NCBI RefSeq assembly: GCF_000020005.1 | Contig: NC_010718.1 | Span: 12,501-76,500 of the forward strand | Direction of reading: 5' to 3' | DNA length: 64,000 nt | Source: Natranaerobius thermophilus JW/NM-WN-LF | Lineage (GTDB): Bacteria; Bacillota; Natranaerobiia; Natranaerobiales; Natranaerobiaceae | Shown: positions 22,822 through 33,001 of the stretch, in pieces | How positions within the stretch are numbered: the stretch's first letter is position 1 | Layout of the letters: each line of letters starts with the position of its first letter | Made by a program: the position numbers and the translations under genes | The notes under the pieces: generated by a model | The model's database searches: none | What the model was told of the DNA's origin: nothing | The model's input: only the letters and a program-made list of their open reading frames with translations

Positions 22822-23571
22822 TTGACTGAACTACAACCTAGTATGCCAAAATCTTGGTGTAAAGAAACAAAACCCCATAAATTTTGTCCTGGATGCGGAC
22901 ATGGCTTAGTTTTAAAGGCATTGGGGGAAGTGATTGACGAATTAGATATTCAGGGTAATACAGTATTTGGCTGTGATATCGGATGTTCTCTATTAGCCTG
23001 GGACTTTTTCAATGTAGATTCAATTCAAACTCATCACGGAAGAACTACTCCAGTAATCACAGGGATTAAGAGAGTTCGCCCCGAGATGGTAGGGATTGCC
23101 TACATGGGAGATGGTGGAGGTTACGCTATCGGTTCCCAGCACTTGTTAAATTCAGCTACTCGAAATGAATTAGTTACAATAATCTTGGTTAATAATGCTA
23201 ACTACGGCATGACCGGGGGACAAATGGCTCCCACAACTTTACCAGATATGAAGACTGAAACTTCTCCTTACGGTAGGGATGTCCAAGAAACTGGAAATCC
23301 AACTAAAGGGCCTGAAATGCTGTCAGCAATATGTCAGGACGGTGCCTATGTGGCAAGAGGAAGCATTTCGAACCTGCGAAATCTGAAAAAATATATCAAA
23401 AATGCACTAACTAACCAATTGGAAGGTAATGGTTTTTCCTTCGTAGAAGCTTTAGCATCATGTCCTACTAACTGGAGAACTAATGCAACTCAAACATGGG
23501 ATTTCGTAGAAAATGATATGAGTAAGTACTTTGAAGTTGGAGAATTTTTGACACCGAAAAAGGAGGGTTAA
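22822..23571 (+). CDS. korB: 2-oxoacid:ferredoxin oxidoreductase, beta (TPP) subunit
   Basis: 249 residues. TPP/Mg and Fe-S site: CPGCGHGLVLKAL (~22-34), GCDIGCSLLAW, HGRTTPVITGIK, GDGGGYAIGSQH, and NNANYGMTGGQMAPTT. TTG 22822 is preceded by GGAAGGAGG; an in-frame TTG at 22804 overlaps the ribosome site. Pairs with the alpha subunit encoded just upstream. Confidence 0.92.
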   Translation: MTELQPSMPKSWCKETKPHKFCPGCGHGLVLKALGEVIDELDIQGNTVFGCDIGCSLLAWDFFNVDSIQTHHGRTTPVITGIKRVRPEMVGIAYMGDGGGYAIGSQHLLNSATRNELVTIILVNNANYGMTGGQMAPTTLPDMKTETSPYGRDVQETGNPTKGPEMLSAICQDGAYVARGSISNLRNLKKYIKNALTNQLEGNGFSFVEALASCPTNWRTNATQTWDFVENDMSKYFEVGEFLTPKKEG

Positions 23572-23573
23572 GC

Positions 23574-24170
23574 TTGGATAATACGACAAAAATTGCTCTG
23601 GCCGGTGAAGGAGGCCAGGGAGTCCAATCAGTTGCCGACATTTTTGCAGAGGCTGCCAATGATACAGAAAAGCAAGCACTATATATTCCAAACTTTGGAG
23701 TAGAGCAGCGTGGTGGTGTGTCTGTAGCTTATGTTCAGATAGCGGAAGAACAAATCGGGTCACCTAAATTTACTAAAGGGGACATTGTAGTAGCTCTTAG
23801 CGGTAGAGCTGTTGATAGAACAGAAAAGTACGTGGGAGAGAATACAATTTTTGTTTATGATAGTTCCTTGATAGATATGCCCGAAGAACGAGAAAATGAA
23901 GGTTCTGGTTTAGGACAAGCTAAGAAGATACTAGGCATTCCCGCTAATGATATCGCGAAGCAGGAGTTTCATCCTCGAGTATTTAATATCATGGTGCTTG
24001 GTGCCGTGATTGAATTATCGAAAGTGCTACCTCCTGAAGCAGTGAAAAATGCTATTGAAAAGAAACTACAGCGAAAATTTGAACAGAACCCTAAATTGAG
24101 AGAAATGAATATGGAAGCCTTCGATAGAGGTATGGAACTGGCCAAGGAATCAGCAGAAGAAAAGATTTAA
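23574..24170 (+). CDS. korC: 2-oxoacid:ferredoxin oxidoreductase, gamma subunit
   Basis: 198 residues of the POR gamma domain (LAGEGGQGVQSVADIFAEAA at the N terminus; VEQRGGVSVAYVQI). It helps bind CoA in the complex. TTG 23574 lies 2 bases after the beta subunit stop, with AAGGAGGG upstream. Same operon. Confidence 0.92.
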   Translation: MDNTTKIALAGEGGQGVQSVADIFAEAANDTEKQALYIPNFGVEQRGGVSVAYVQIAEEQIGSPKFTKGDIVVALSGRAVDRTEKYVGENTIFVYDSSLIDMPEERENEGSGLGQAKKILGIPANDIAKQEFHPRVFNIMVLGAVIELSKVLPPEAVKNAIEKKLQRKFEQNPKLREMNMEAFDRGMELAKESAEEKI

Positions 24171-24187
24171 CGAGGGGGGTATTGATT

Positions 24188-24448
24188 GTGAGTGCAGCCG
24201 AAAACTATCAAAAATTAACCTATGAAAAAGAAGGAAAAGGTAAATGGCACTTATTTCCAGGACTATGCAAGGGCTGCGGCCTTTGTATGGAAAAATGCCC
24301 TAAAAATGTGATCAGTTGGTCAGATCAATTGGGGGTTTATGGTACACCTGCAGTAGAAATTGACGCGGAAGGATGTATTTACTGCGGAATCTGTGAACAA
24401 GTATGTCCTGATGTTGCCATAAAAGTAGAGAAAGAGAAAAAGAAATAA
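24188..24448 (+). CDS. korD: 2-oxoacid:ferredoxin oxidoreductase, ferredoxin-like delta subunit
   Basis: 86 residues with two 4Fe-4S motifs: CKGCGLCMEKCP (~27-38) and CIYCGICEQVCP (~61-72). Carries electrons from the TPP/Fe-S core to ferredoxin. GTG 24188 is preferred to TTG 24182 because of its distance from GAGGGGGG (24172-24179). Last gene of the operon, before a strong terminator. Confidence 0.9.
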   Translation: MSAAENYQKLTYEKEGKGKWHLFPGLCKGCGLCMEKCPKNVISWSDQLGVYGTPAVEIDAEGCIYCGICEQVCPDVAIKVEKEKKK

Positions 24449-24465
24449 ATTAAGGCTATAACTAA

Positions 24466-24498
24466 AAGGGTCCTGCTTGACTAGGCAGGATCCTTTTT
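24466..24498. terminator. Bidirectional terminator after the kor operon
   Basis: Stem GG(G)TCCTGC/GCAGGATCC with loop TTGACTAG, then TTTTT on the plus strand and, read in reverse, CCCTTTT. It serves the kor operon and the convergent regulator gene. Confidence 0.85.
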
Positions 24499-24522
24499 AT
24501 ACATTGTAGTTAATTTTATTTT

Positions 24523-25830
24523 TTATTCCCCTAGTTTTTTAATAATTGAATTACATTGTTTCAAACACTTTCTTCCTCGTTCGTAGTATTCCATATTTAA
24601 ATAGAGATGGGACATCCAGCTGTAGTAAAATAATAATTTCTTGTCGGAAAATATTTTTCTACGTCTTGCTCTATCCACTAGATCGTTTAAAAATTGTAAT
24701 ACTATAAAGCAGTTGTCAAAATCTTCTTTTTCCAAATGAATTTTGGACAGCTCATAAGATAGATCAATTTTTTCAGATAGGCTATCAACTAACTCCAGAT
24801 CAAAGGGAGCTAGGCCTTTAATTTTCTCTTTTTTATCTAGTTGTAAATAAATATTCAATAATTTTAGCTTTAACCTTTCCCTTTGATCATTAGATTCTAA
24901 TAATGTGAATTGTTCTAAAGCTTTTAAATAATATCTTTCAGCTGAAGTTAAATTCCCTTCAGTTTCTTCAAGTTCACCTAAAGCCAGCTGAGTCTTTCCT
25001 GTATATTTATTTTTATTAAACATTACAAATTGTTCTATAGCTGTTTCAAAGGCAACTCTAGCTTTAGCAAATTTTCCGGTCTTTTGGTAACATCTACCTA
25101 ATAAATAGTGCAGTTCTCCAAAATTATAAAAATTGTTTGTTTTAGATGAATAGGGAATTGCCTGAGTGAGAGTGTTAATTGCCTCATGGTACTTTTGCTC
25201 TCCTAAATAAGACAAGGCTAGATTAAAGTAAACATCTAGATATAATATATTATCCATGACGAAATGGTCTTCTAATATATTGATAGCCTGTTGTAAGTGT
25301 TGAGTTGCTTCTTTATATGATTCAGATTGGTTATAAATTTCGCCTATGTGATTTAAGGTAGAACATAATTCATGGTGGTATTTATGATCTCCGAAAATGA
25401 TTTTGGCTTTTTTTAGAGAAGAAAGAGATTTTTGAATGTTATTTCCCTGGAAATAAATCTCACCTTGTTCCTTCATTAATAGACCGGCATATTTAGGTGA
25501 TATATCTTGTAGTTTCAAAGATTTCGTGATAAGTTCTAAGGCCTCATCCATTTTATTAGATTGAATAAGATTTCTAGCTTTATTTAAAGCGTTTATAGCT
25601 TGCTCATCATCCTTATCAGGGTCTTCAGGTTCATAAAAGTAGCTTAGTGGTAAATTTAAACGGTCAGCTATGATGGACAGAACCCGATCAGATGGCTTAA
25701 CAAGTCCTTTTTCAATTTGACTTAAAAAGCTGCGGTTAAAATCTTTACCGGCTAATTCCTCTTGAGTCATATCCTTTTCATAACGAGCTCTTTTAATTTT
25801 TTGGCCTATATTATTTCCCACAACTCCCAC
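24523..25830 (-). CDS. XRE-type HTH regulator with TPR repeats
   Basis: 435 residues. N-terminal helix-turn-helix (about 6-62: IGQKIKRARYEKDMTQEELAG then SFLSQIEKGLVKPSDRVLSIIADRLNLP), followed by ~350 residues of tetratricopeptide repeats (motifs such as YKEATQHLQQAINILE, YHEAINTLTQAI). This layout is typical of Firmicute regulators that sense peptides or partner proteins (PlcR/Rap-like), but the ligand is unknown. The start is GTG at 25830 because AAGGAGG lies 8 bases before it; a longer frame to 25875 lacks a ribosome site. Divergent from the FtsA-like gene. Confidence 0.82.
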   Translation of the reverse strand: MGVVGNNIGQKIKRARYEKDMTQEELAGKDFNRSFLSQIEKGLVKPSDRVLSIIADRLNLPLSYFYEPEDPDKDDEQAINALNKARNLIQSNKMDEALELITKSLKLQDISPKYAGLLMKEQGEIYFQGNNIQKSLSSLKKAKIIFGDHKYHHELCSTLNHIGEIYNQSESYKEATQHLQQAINILEDHFVMDNILYLDVYFNLALSYLGEQKYHEAINTLTQAIPYSSKTNNFYNFGELHYLLGRCYQKTGKFAKARVAFETAIEQFVMFNKNKYTGKTQLALGELEETEGNLTSAERYYLKALEQFTLLESNDQRERLKLKLLNIYLQLDKKEKIKGLAPFDLELVDSLSEKIDLSYELSKIHLEKEDFDNCFIVLQFLNDLVDRARRRKIFSDKKLLFYYSWMSHLYLNMEYYERGRKCLKQCNSIIKKLGE

Positions 25831-26005
25831 TTTTCCAACCTCCTTAAAATTTCTCCTATACTTATAGCTTACCACAAAACCAAGAAATTAAGAAATATTT
25901 TTTTAAAAAATAGTCCTTATAGGGTGAAAAATGTTATACTATTTCTAAACAATCAATAACAAATTAACTAAAATTGGTTAATAGAGATAAAGGGGGCATG
26001 AAGCT

Positions 26006-28078
26006 ATGTCTGATGATTTATTTGCCCTGGATATAGGTACAAGATCTGTTATTGGCCTGGTTTGTAGACCGGATAACGAAAACAAAATAAAAGTCCGAAG
26101 TTTTGAAATTAGGGAACATGAGATGAGGAGTATGTACGATGGTCAAATTCATGATATCGATAGTGTAGCTCAAGTTGTTCAGGATGTTAAGACTACTTTA
26201 GAGAAAAAAACTGATAACAAGTTTGGCAGTGCTGCTATAGCTGCTGCTGGAAGATCTCTCGAAACAGAAAAGTATTATTTAGAGACTAGTTTGAACCCTG
26301 AACAAAGGATTGATCCTGAACAGGTATATGCCCTGGAACTAGAAGCTGTGAAAGCTGCTGAAAATCAGCTACAAGAAAGAATGAGTAGTCGTAATATTCA
26401 TGACCCCAATTATTATTGTGTAGCTCATTCTGTCATCAATTATACCCTAAATAGCCATGATATAATCAATCCTATTGGTCAAAAAGGAGATACATTAGGT
26501 GTAGAAATAATAGCTACTTTTTTACCACAAGTAGTAGTAGATGGGTTAGAAGGCGTTATGAATCAAGTGGGTTTATCCATTTCTAATCTTACTTTAGAGC
26601 CAATAGCTGCTATTAGCTTAGCTATTCCAGAAAAAATAAGAATGTTAAATTTAGCCCTGGTGGATATTGGTGCAGGTACCTCAGATATTGCCATTACTGA
26701 CAAAGGAAGTGTGGTAGCTTATCAAATGGTTCCTTTAGCAGGAGATGAAATAACTGACAAACTATGTAAAGAATTATTAGTAGAATTTGACACCGGAGAG
26801 AAAATCAAATTTTTCTTGTCTCAAAATAAAAAAGAAAAGTTGAGTTATTACGATATTCTGGGTAACAAGCAGGAAATAACAAAACAGAAACTCAAGACTA
26901 TAATAGAACCACAATTAGAGAGACTAAGCAAAAATATTGGAGAAGCTATTTTAGAAGTGAATAATGGAGCTCCTAGTGCCGTTTTCTGTGTGGGGGGCGG
27001 TAGTGAATTACCTGGTTTGGCCGAAAAGCTAGCTAGTAAATTAGATTTGCCCCAGGAGAAAGTTGCTGTAAAAGGTTATGAGAAATGGGAAAAGGTTAAA
27101 AATTTACGAAAAGGCTTAAAAGGACCCCAGGGAGTTACTCCCCTTGGAATTGCTTTAAGTTCTGTACAAAATAAAAATTTTGGATTTATAGATGTTACAG
27201 TAAATAATGAACTTGTAAGATTATTTGAACACGGTGACATTAAAGTTGCTAATGCCCTGGTATCTGTAAGATTTCCTATGAAAGATTTGATTCCCAAACC
27301 TGGAGAAGGTCTAACTGTCTGGTTAAATGGTGAAAAAATATATTATCCTGGTCAGGAAGGTAAAACAGCCCAAATTAAGGTTAACGGTGAACCTGCTAGC
27401 TTGGAAACAGAATTAAAAACAGGAGATGAAATTACAGTCGAACCCGCACAAAAAGGGCCCAAGGCATCAGTGAAAATATCACAAATATTAAAACAAACAA
27501 CTAATCAATATTTTTATTTTAATGATGATCAAATTAATTTTCCACAAGCTATTTATATTGATAAGGAAAGAATTGACCAAAAAAAAGGTCTTGATCTTTA
27601 TATAAATCAAGATTGCCAAATTGAAACACGAGTGATTAATACCGTGGACGAGCTTATGAAACGTTTAGAAATTGATAATACTAAGTACTGTTTGTATGAT
27701 AGTCAAAATAACAGATTTTTAGATGATACTGAAAATATAAAACCACAACAAGAAATTATTGTTAAACAAAAGTCTTTAAATGATTCAAAATCTGATGAAA
27801 TTGTAGAATCAGAAACAACTAAAGGGGAAAATAAAGACAAAGGTCCGGAACAAATTCAGATTAATGTGAATGGAGAAGAACTTCAATTACCTGAAAAGGA
27901 CTCCCATATATTTATGGATATATTTAATGTAGTGGATTTCAAGACTTCAATGAAAAAAGGAGATCTAGTCATGAAAATTAACGGAGAGCCAGCAGAGTTT
28001 ACCGATGTTATTAAAAATGGAGATGAGTTGATGATTTACTGGTCAGAAGAAGGTCCTAAAAAACTTCCTAGAATTTAG
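26006..28078 (+). CDS. FtsA/PilM-like actin-fold ATPase with C-terminal beta-grasp-like repeats
   Basis: 690 residues. N-terminal FtsA-type actin fold (~1-380): phosphate 1 FALDIGTRSVIGLV, SHS2/1C insertion (AAAGRSLETEKYYLE), phosphate 2 VDIGAGTSDIAITD, adenosine loop CVGGGSELPGLAEKLAS. The C-terminal ~300 residues contain at least two segments with the pattern KVNGEPASLETELKTGDEI / KINGEPAEFTDVIKNGDEL, like ThiS/TGS beta-grasp domains. Longer than true FtsA (~420). There is no ftsZ beside it, so a cell-division role is not shown. ATG 26006 follows AAAGGGGG. The IS at 28102 lies 24 bases after its stop. Confidence 0.8.
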   Translation: MSDDLFALDIGTRSVIGLVCRPDNENKIKVRSFEIREHEMRSMYDGQIHDIDSVAQVVQDVKTTLEKKTDNKFGSAAIAAAGRSLETEKYYLETSLNPEQRIDPEQVYALELEAVKAAENQLQERMSSRNIHDPNYYCVAHSVINYTLNSHDIINPIGQKGDTLGVEIIATFLPQVVVDGLEGVMNQVGLSISNLTLEPIAAISLAIPEKIRMLNLALVDIGAGTSDIAITDKGSVVAYQMVPLAGDEITDKLCKELLVEFDTGEKIKFFLSQNKKEKLSYYDILGNKQEITKQKLKTIIEPQLERLSKNIGEAILEVNNGAPSAVFCVGGGSELPGLAEKLASKLDLPQEKVAVKGYEKWEKVKNLRKGLKGPQGVTPLGIALSSVQNKNFGFIDVTVNNELVRLFEHGDIKVANALVSVRFPMKDLIPKPGEGLTVWLNGEKIYYPGQEGKTAQIKVNGEPASLETELKTGDEITVEPAQKGPKASVKISQILKQTTNQYFYFNDDQINFPQAIYIDKERIDQKKGLDLYINQDCQIETRVINTVDELMKRLEIDNTKYCLYDSQNNRFLDDTENIKPQQEIIVKQKSLNDSKSDEIVESETTKGENKDKGPEQIQINVNGEELQLPEKDSHIFMDIFNVVDFKTSMKKGDLVMKINGEPAEFTDVIKNGDELMIYWSEEGPKKLPRI

Positions 28079-28082
28079 GGCG

Positions 28083-28101
28083 ATATATCTATTAATTATA
28101 T
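28083..28101. repeat. Target site duplication, left copy (right copy 29581-29599)
   Basis: ATATATCTATTAATTATAT, 19 of 19 identical to 29581-29599. Perfect identity suggests a recent insertion. Confidence 0.9.
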
Positions 28102-29580
28102 GTCAATGTTCTTTGAAAATGTCACCTAAAAACGCATAAATTTGTTCAGAGAAAATGTCACCCCCCAGGAAGGTAGACCGAGTTTTAAACTCGGTCCCTG
28201 GTATTTAGTATAGTATCTAAAAGTTCTTGATCAGTCAGGTCGTAGTTAAGATTTGTTCTTTCACTTTGTTTTCTCCAAGGGTGATTTTCATCTGGGACTA
28301 TTCTATTTTTAGGTGATTGCGTTGTTTTAACTTTTTTGGTCATTTTAGTAGTTGAAGGCTTGTCCACAATTTGAGTTTCAAACACCATATCTTTATATTT
28401 TACTTTAACTCCAAATTTAGGATTAGATAGGACAGTAACTTTAGATTTAGGAACCAGTTGACTATTTTTATCTAAAATTTGATAGTAACTTCCTTCAAAA
28501 GAGAAAGTGGCACTGTTGTCCACAGTTCTTTTGAATTTAGAACAAAGTATATGATCAAGATTAATATCTTGATTTAAACAGGTAAAAGCCGATAGCTCAT
28601 TTTCGGGCTTTAGGGCAAATCTTTTATTAAAATCAGGCAAGAAATCTTTTTGTAAAAATTCATTAGCTTTCTCCATGGTAGTTATATTGTGTAGCTTAAA
28701 AAGTGTGGGCAGTCTGCTTTGTAAAGTATCAAAAAGCCTTTCAACTCGTCCTTTTGCTTGTGGAGAGTTAGCAGGTATAATAGTGACTCCTAACTCTTCC
28801 ATAGCTGCACCAAATTGAGTAGGCTTAACTTGTTTACCTGCGAGCTGTTCATCAATCGAAAGCTTGTCCGATTTAGGTGATCTAAAAATAGTGTGCTTAT
28901 CGCTATAAAGACTTGCAGGAATACCATAGTTTGAAATTAACTGATGCATAATCTGAAAGTATCCCTCAAGACATTCATTTTCAACAAAAAATAATCCTAG
29001 CAAAGCTCCTGTGGCATCATCGATAGCAGCGTGTAAATCACAATCAAAGCCAGTGTCAAACCAGTCATAAGGTGAGGCGTCTATTTGTACTAAAAGTCCC
29101 ATTCTGTCCTTGCGTTTGCGTCTGTGGTGACTCTTACTCTTTTTATGTTTTTTAGGACTAGAAATTCCAGCTTTACTAAGAATTCTATGAACAACTGGCC
29201 TACTGATAGAGATTTTTTCTCGCTCGTTTAAAAGTTCTGTAAAATGAGTGAAATTTGCATTTGGGTATTTTTCTAACTTTAGAGAAATGATATGTTTTTC
29301 AGTACTTTCAGGAACAGAATGATCAGGCTTTTTACCTCGGCTTTTATGTATGACAAAACTGGGTCCTTCTAGTTGCACTCCTTTCTTCAGTCGTTTAATT
29401 TGTCGATCACTGAGGTTCAAAGCTCGTGCTGCATCTCTAATGGTTAAGTAGCCATCAATTGTTTGATTGATAATATTTAGTTTTTTAATTTCTTCTTGGG
29501 TCATTTGATATGTCACCTTTTTAGTCATAGTGACATTTTCACAGAACATTCTAGGGGTGACAATATCACAGAACAATTAC
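28102..29580 (-). mobile_element. Complete IS of IS1202/ISNCY type with 19-bp target duplication
   Basis: Flanked by identical 19-bp direct repeats ATATATCTATTAATTATAT at 28083-28101 and 29581-29599. Each end carries two copies of a motif like GTTCTNNGANANTGTCACC: left at ~28108 and ~28143 (plus strand), right near 29539 and 29575 (minus strand). Long target duplications are typical of the IS1202 group. One transposase gene, intact. The exact ends are uncertain by 1 base where T/A could belong to either. Confidence 0.88.
28185..29504 (-). CDS. IS1202/ISNCY-type DDE transposase
   Basis: 439 residues from the ATG at 29504 (SD AAGGTGA 9 bases upstream); an earlier ATG at 29528 and a TTG at 29576 are also in frame. 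N-terminal helix-turn-helix (LTIRDAARALNLSDRQIKRL), a linker with a basic patch (KKHKKSKSHHRRKRKD), then the integrase core: Asp in LVQIDASPYDW, Asp in LYSDKHTIF, Glu in GRVERLFDTLQ. All three acidic residues and the frame are intact, so it may be active. Ends with a C-terminal beta-rich domain common to this group. Confidence 0.88.
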   Translation of the reverse strand: MTQEEIKKLNIINQTIDGYLTIRDAARALNLSDRQIKRLKKGVQLEGPSFVIHKSRGKKPDHSVPESTEKHIISLKLEKYPNANFTHFTELLNEREKISISRPVVHRILSKAGISSPKKHKKSKSHHRRKRKDRMGLLVQIDASPYDWFDTGFDCDLHAAIDDATGALLGLFFVENECLEGYFQIMHQLISNYGIPASLYSDKHTIFRSPKSDKLSIDEQLAGKQVKPTQFGAAMEELGVTIIPANSPQAKGRVERLFDTLQSRLPTLFKLHNITTMEKANEFLQKDFLPDFNKRFALKPENELSAFTCLNQDINLDHILCSKFKRTVDNSATFSFEGSYYQILDKNSQLVPKSKVTVLSNPKFGVKVKYKDMVFETQIVDKPSTTKMTKKVKTTQSPKNRIVPDENHPWRKQSERTNLNYDLTDQELLDTILNTRDRV

Positions 29581-29598
29581 ATATATCTATTAATTATA

Positions 29599-29627
29599 TT
29601 GACAACTTAGATGGGTTTTGCTAAACT
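29599..29627 (+). promoter_or_regulatory. Possible guaB promoter at the IS border
   Basis: TTGACA (29599-29604) is followed after 17 bases by TAAACT (29622-29627), a weak -10. The first T of the -35 is the last base of the right target duplication, so the IS sits directly against the promoter. Confidence 0.45.
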
Positions 29628-29695
29628 TGCCTTTAATTATCACGTGCTAGTTTGATAAGGACTAGGGTCAATAGGACTAGGAAAACTAATTATAA

Positions 29696-31213
<1,518 letters not shown>

Positions 31214-31478
31214 TCAGGGCATACTTTTAAGTTTTGAAATGTTAATTAAATAAAATTTTTTTATTTTTTAAGAAGGAATTTTCTTTAACAAATCGAATTA
31301 TTAAAGAATAAATAAAATTAAGGGAATAAATATAGATATTATTACTGCTATATAATATAATTTACTAATATCAATAGTAGGACAATTCCAAAAATTTCAA
31401 ACATTTATAGGGGGGTGGTAAATATAAGGTGATGGATTTTGGACTTAATTTAGTAAACAGATAACAAGGAGGGTTAAT
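31214..31478. other. Intergenic region before the sodium symporter
   Basis: 265 AT-rich bases. A TATAAT (31351) is present without a good -35. A 10-codon open frame (ATG 31432 to TAA 31464, MDFGLNLVNR) with AGGGGGGTGG upstream could be a leader peptide; it ends 14 bases before the symporter start. Weak evidence. Confidence 0.35.
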
Positions 31479-32828
31479 ATGCCAAATGAACCAAGAGAAC
31501 AATGGGCATCTAGATTAGGTTTTGTCCTAGCAGCAGCAGGATCAGCAGTTGGATTAGGTAATATTTGGAGATTCCCCTATGTTGTTGGTGAACACGGTGG
31601 TGCTGCTTTTTTATTTCTCTATCTTATTGCAATAGTATTAATCGGTTATCCTGTAATGATTACTGAAATTTCTATGGGAAGAAGTACTCAGAAGAACCCT
31701 GTAGGTGCTTTTAAAGCCCTAGCTCCTAATACACCCTGGTGGCTCGTAGGGGGATTGGGTGTTCTTACTGGATTTGTAATTTTGAGTTTTTATTCCGTTA
31801 TTGCCGGTTGGTCTATGTCTTATATTTTTAAAGCTATTGCTGGTTTTCCGGAAGGAGCTGGTGCCAATGAACAATTATTTGGTCAGCATATCGCCGGGGT
31901 AGCCGAGCCATTAATATATCATTTTATTTTTATGGTAATAACTGTTGGAGTGATTGCAGCAGGTGTAGTTAAAGGAATTCAGCGAATTGTGGAATTATTA
32001 ATGCCGATTTTGGTCGTCTTACTATTAATAGTTGTGTTTAGAGGTGTTACTTTAGAGGGTGCGGGAGAAGGTTTAGCATTCTTATTTAGCCCTGATTTTA
32101 GTGCTGTGCAGCCTGAAACAATCCTAAGTGCTATTGGTCAATCCTTTTTTACTTTGAGTTTGGGTATGGGAGCTATTATCACTTACGGTAGTTATCTTTC
32201 TAGTAAGGATGAAGTGCCTAATAGTGCAATTCAAATTATCGGTGCAGATACAGGGATTGCAATTTTGGCAGGTTTGGCCATCTTTCCAGCGATGTTCGCC
32301 CTGGGTTTTGAAACAACTCAAGGCCCTGGATTGGTATTTATTACTTTACCTGCAGTATTTGCTGAAATGCCAATGGGAGAGCTATTCGGATTCTTATTCT
32401 TCCTGTTATTGTCAATTGCGGCTTTAACTTCTGCAATTTCACTTCTCGAGGTTGTGGCGGCATATGTTATAGATGAGAAAAACTGGCCTAGGAAAAAGGC
32501 AGCTGCTGTGGTAGGAGCTATCATTTTTGTAGTTGGTATCCCACCGGCACTCCATGCTGGGGTCTTATCAGATGTGACAATCATTGGAATGGATATGCTT
32601 GATTTTTACGATTTTATTTCTGATAGTATTATGTTGCCCCTAGGTGGTGTCTTGACTGTAATTTTTGCTGGCCACGTTTGGGGGATGAAAAATGTTGCTG
32701 ATGAAGCCAACAAGGGTTCTCGAGGATTAAAAATAGGTCACTGGATGGAACCATTGCTTAAATATGTAATTCCCCTCGGTGTTTTAATAGTAATGATTGT
32801 GGGAATTATTGATACTTTAGGTGGATAA
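31479..32828 (+). CDS. Neurotransmitter:sodium symporter (NSS) family transporter
   Basis: 449 residues with 11-12 hydrophobic segments. Signature of the LeuT/MhsT fold: W-A-S-R-LGFVLAAAGSAVGLGNIWRFPY at the N terminus, where unwound TM1 binds Na+ and substrate; TM6 region SQSFFTLSLGMGAIITYGSYLS; TM8 LTSAISLLEVVAAYVID. It couples amino acid (or related) uptake to Na+, fitting a sodium-rich habitat. Substrate not predictable. ATG 31479 follows AAGGAGGG. No adjacent MetS-type small subunit gene was seen. Confidence 0.93.
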   Translation: MPNEPREQWASRLGFVLAAAGSAVGLGNIWRFPYVVGEHGGAAFLFLYLIAIVLIGYPVMITEISMGRSTQKNPVGAFKALAPNTPWWLVGGLGVLTGFVILSFYSVIAGWSMSYIFKAIAGFPEGAGANEQLFGQHIAGVAEPLIYHFIFMVITVGVIAAGVVKGIQRIVELLMPILVVLLLIVVFRGVTLEGAGEGLAFLFSPDFSAVQPETILSAIGQSFFTLSLGMGAIITYGSYLSSKDEVPNSAIQIIGADTGIAILAGLAIFPAMFALGFETTQGPGLVFITLPAVFAEMPMGELFGFLFFLLLSIAALTSAISLLEVVAAYVIDEKNWPRKKAAAVVGAIIFVVGIPPALHAGVLSDVTIIGMDMLDFYDFISDSIMLPLGGVLTVIFAGHVWGMKNVADEANKGSRGLKIGHWMEPLLKYVIPLGVLIVMIVGIIDTLGG

Positions 32829-32858
32829 GGCATCACTAATACGAATGTCAACTTTACA

Positions 32859-32890
32859 ATAACCCTGGTCTTTCGGACCAGGGTTATTTT
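32859..32890 (+). terminator. Terminator of the symporter gene
   Basis: 13-bp stem AATAACCCTGGTC/GACCAGGGTTATT with a short loop (TTTCG region), then TTTT. It is nearly symmetrical and may work both ways. Confidence 0.85.
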
Positions 32891-33001
32891 GTGCATGAGC
32901 CATTAAAGGATTATTTACCTTTCGTACAGAATATTAATGTGATATAAATTATATAGTAAAAAATAACAATTATAATAAAAAACATGATGGAGGCCATAAA
33001 T

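Noticed and set aside
25964-25983. Inverted repeat ATTAAC...GTTAAT between the regulator and the FtsA-like gene
   Set aside because: Only 6-bp arms in very AT-rich DNA; cannot be told from chance.
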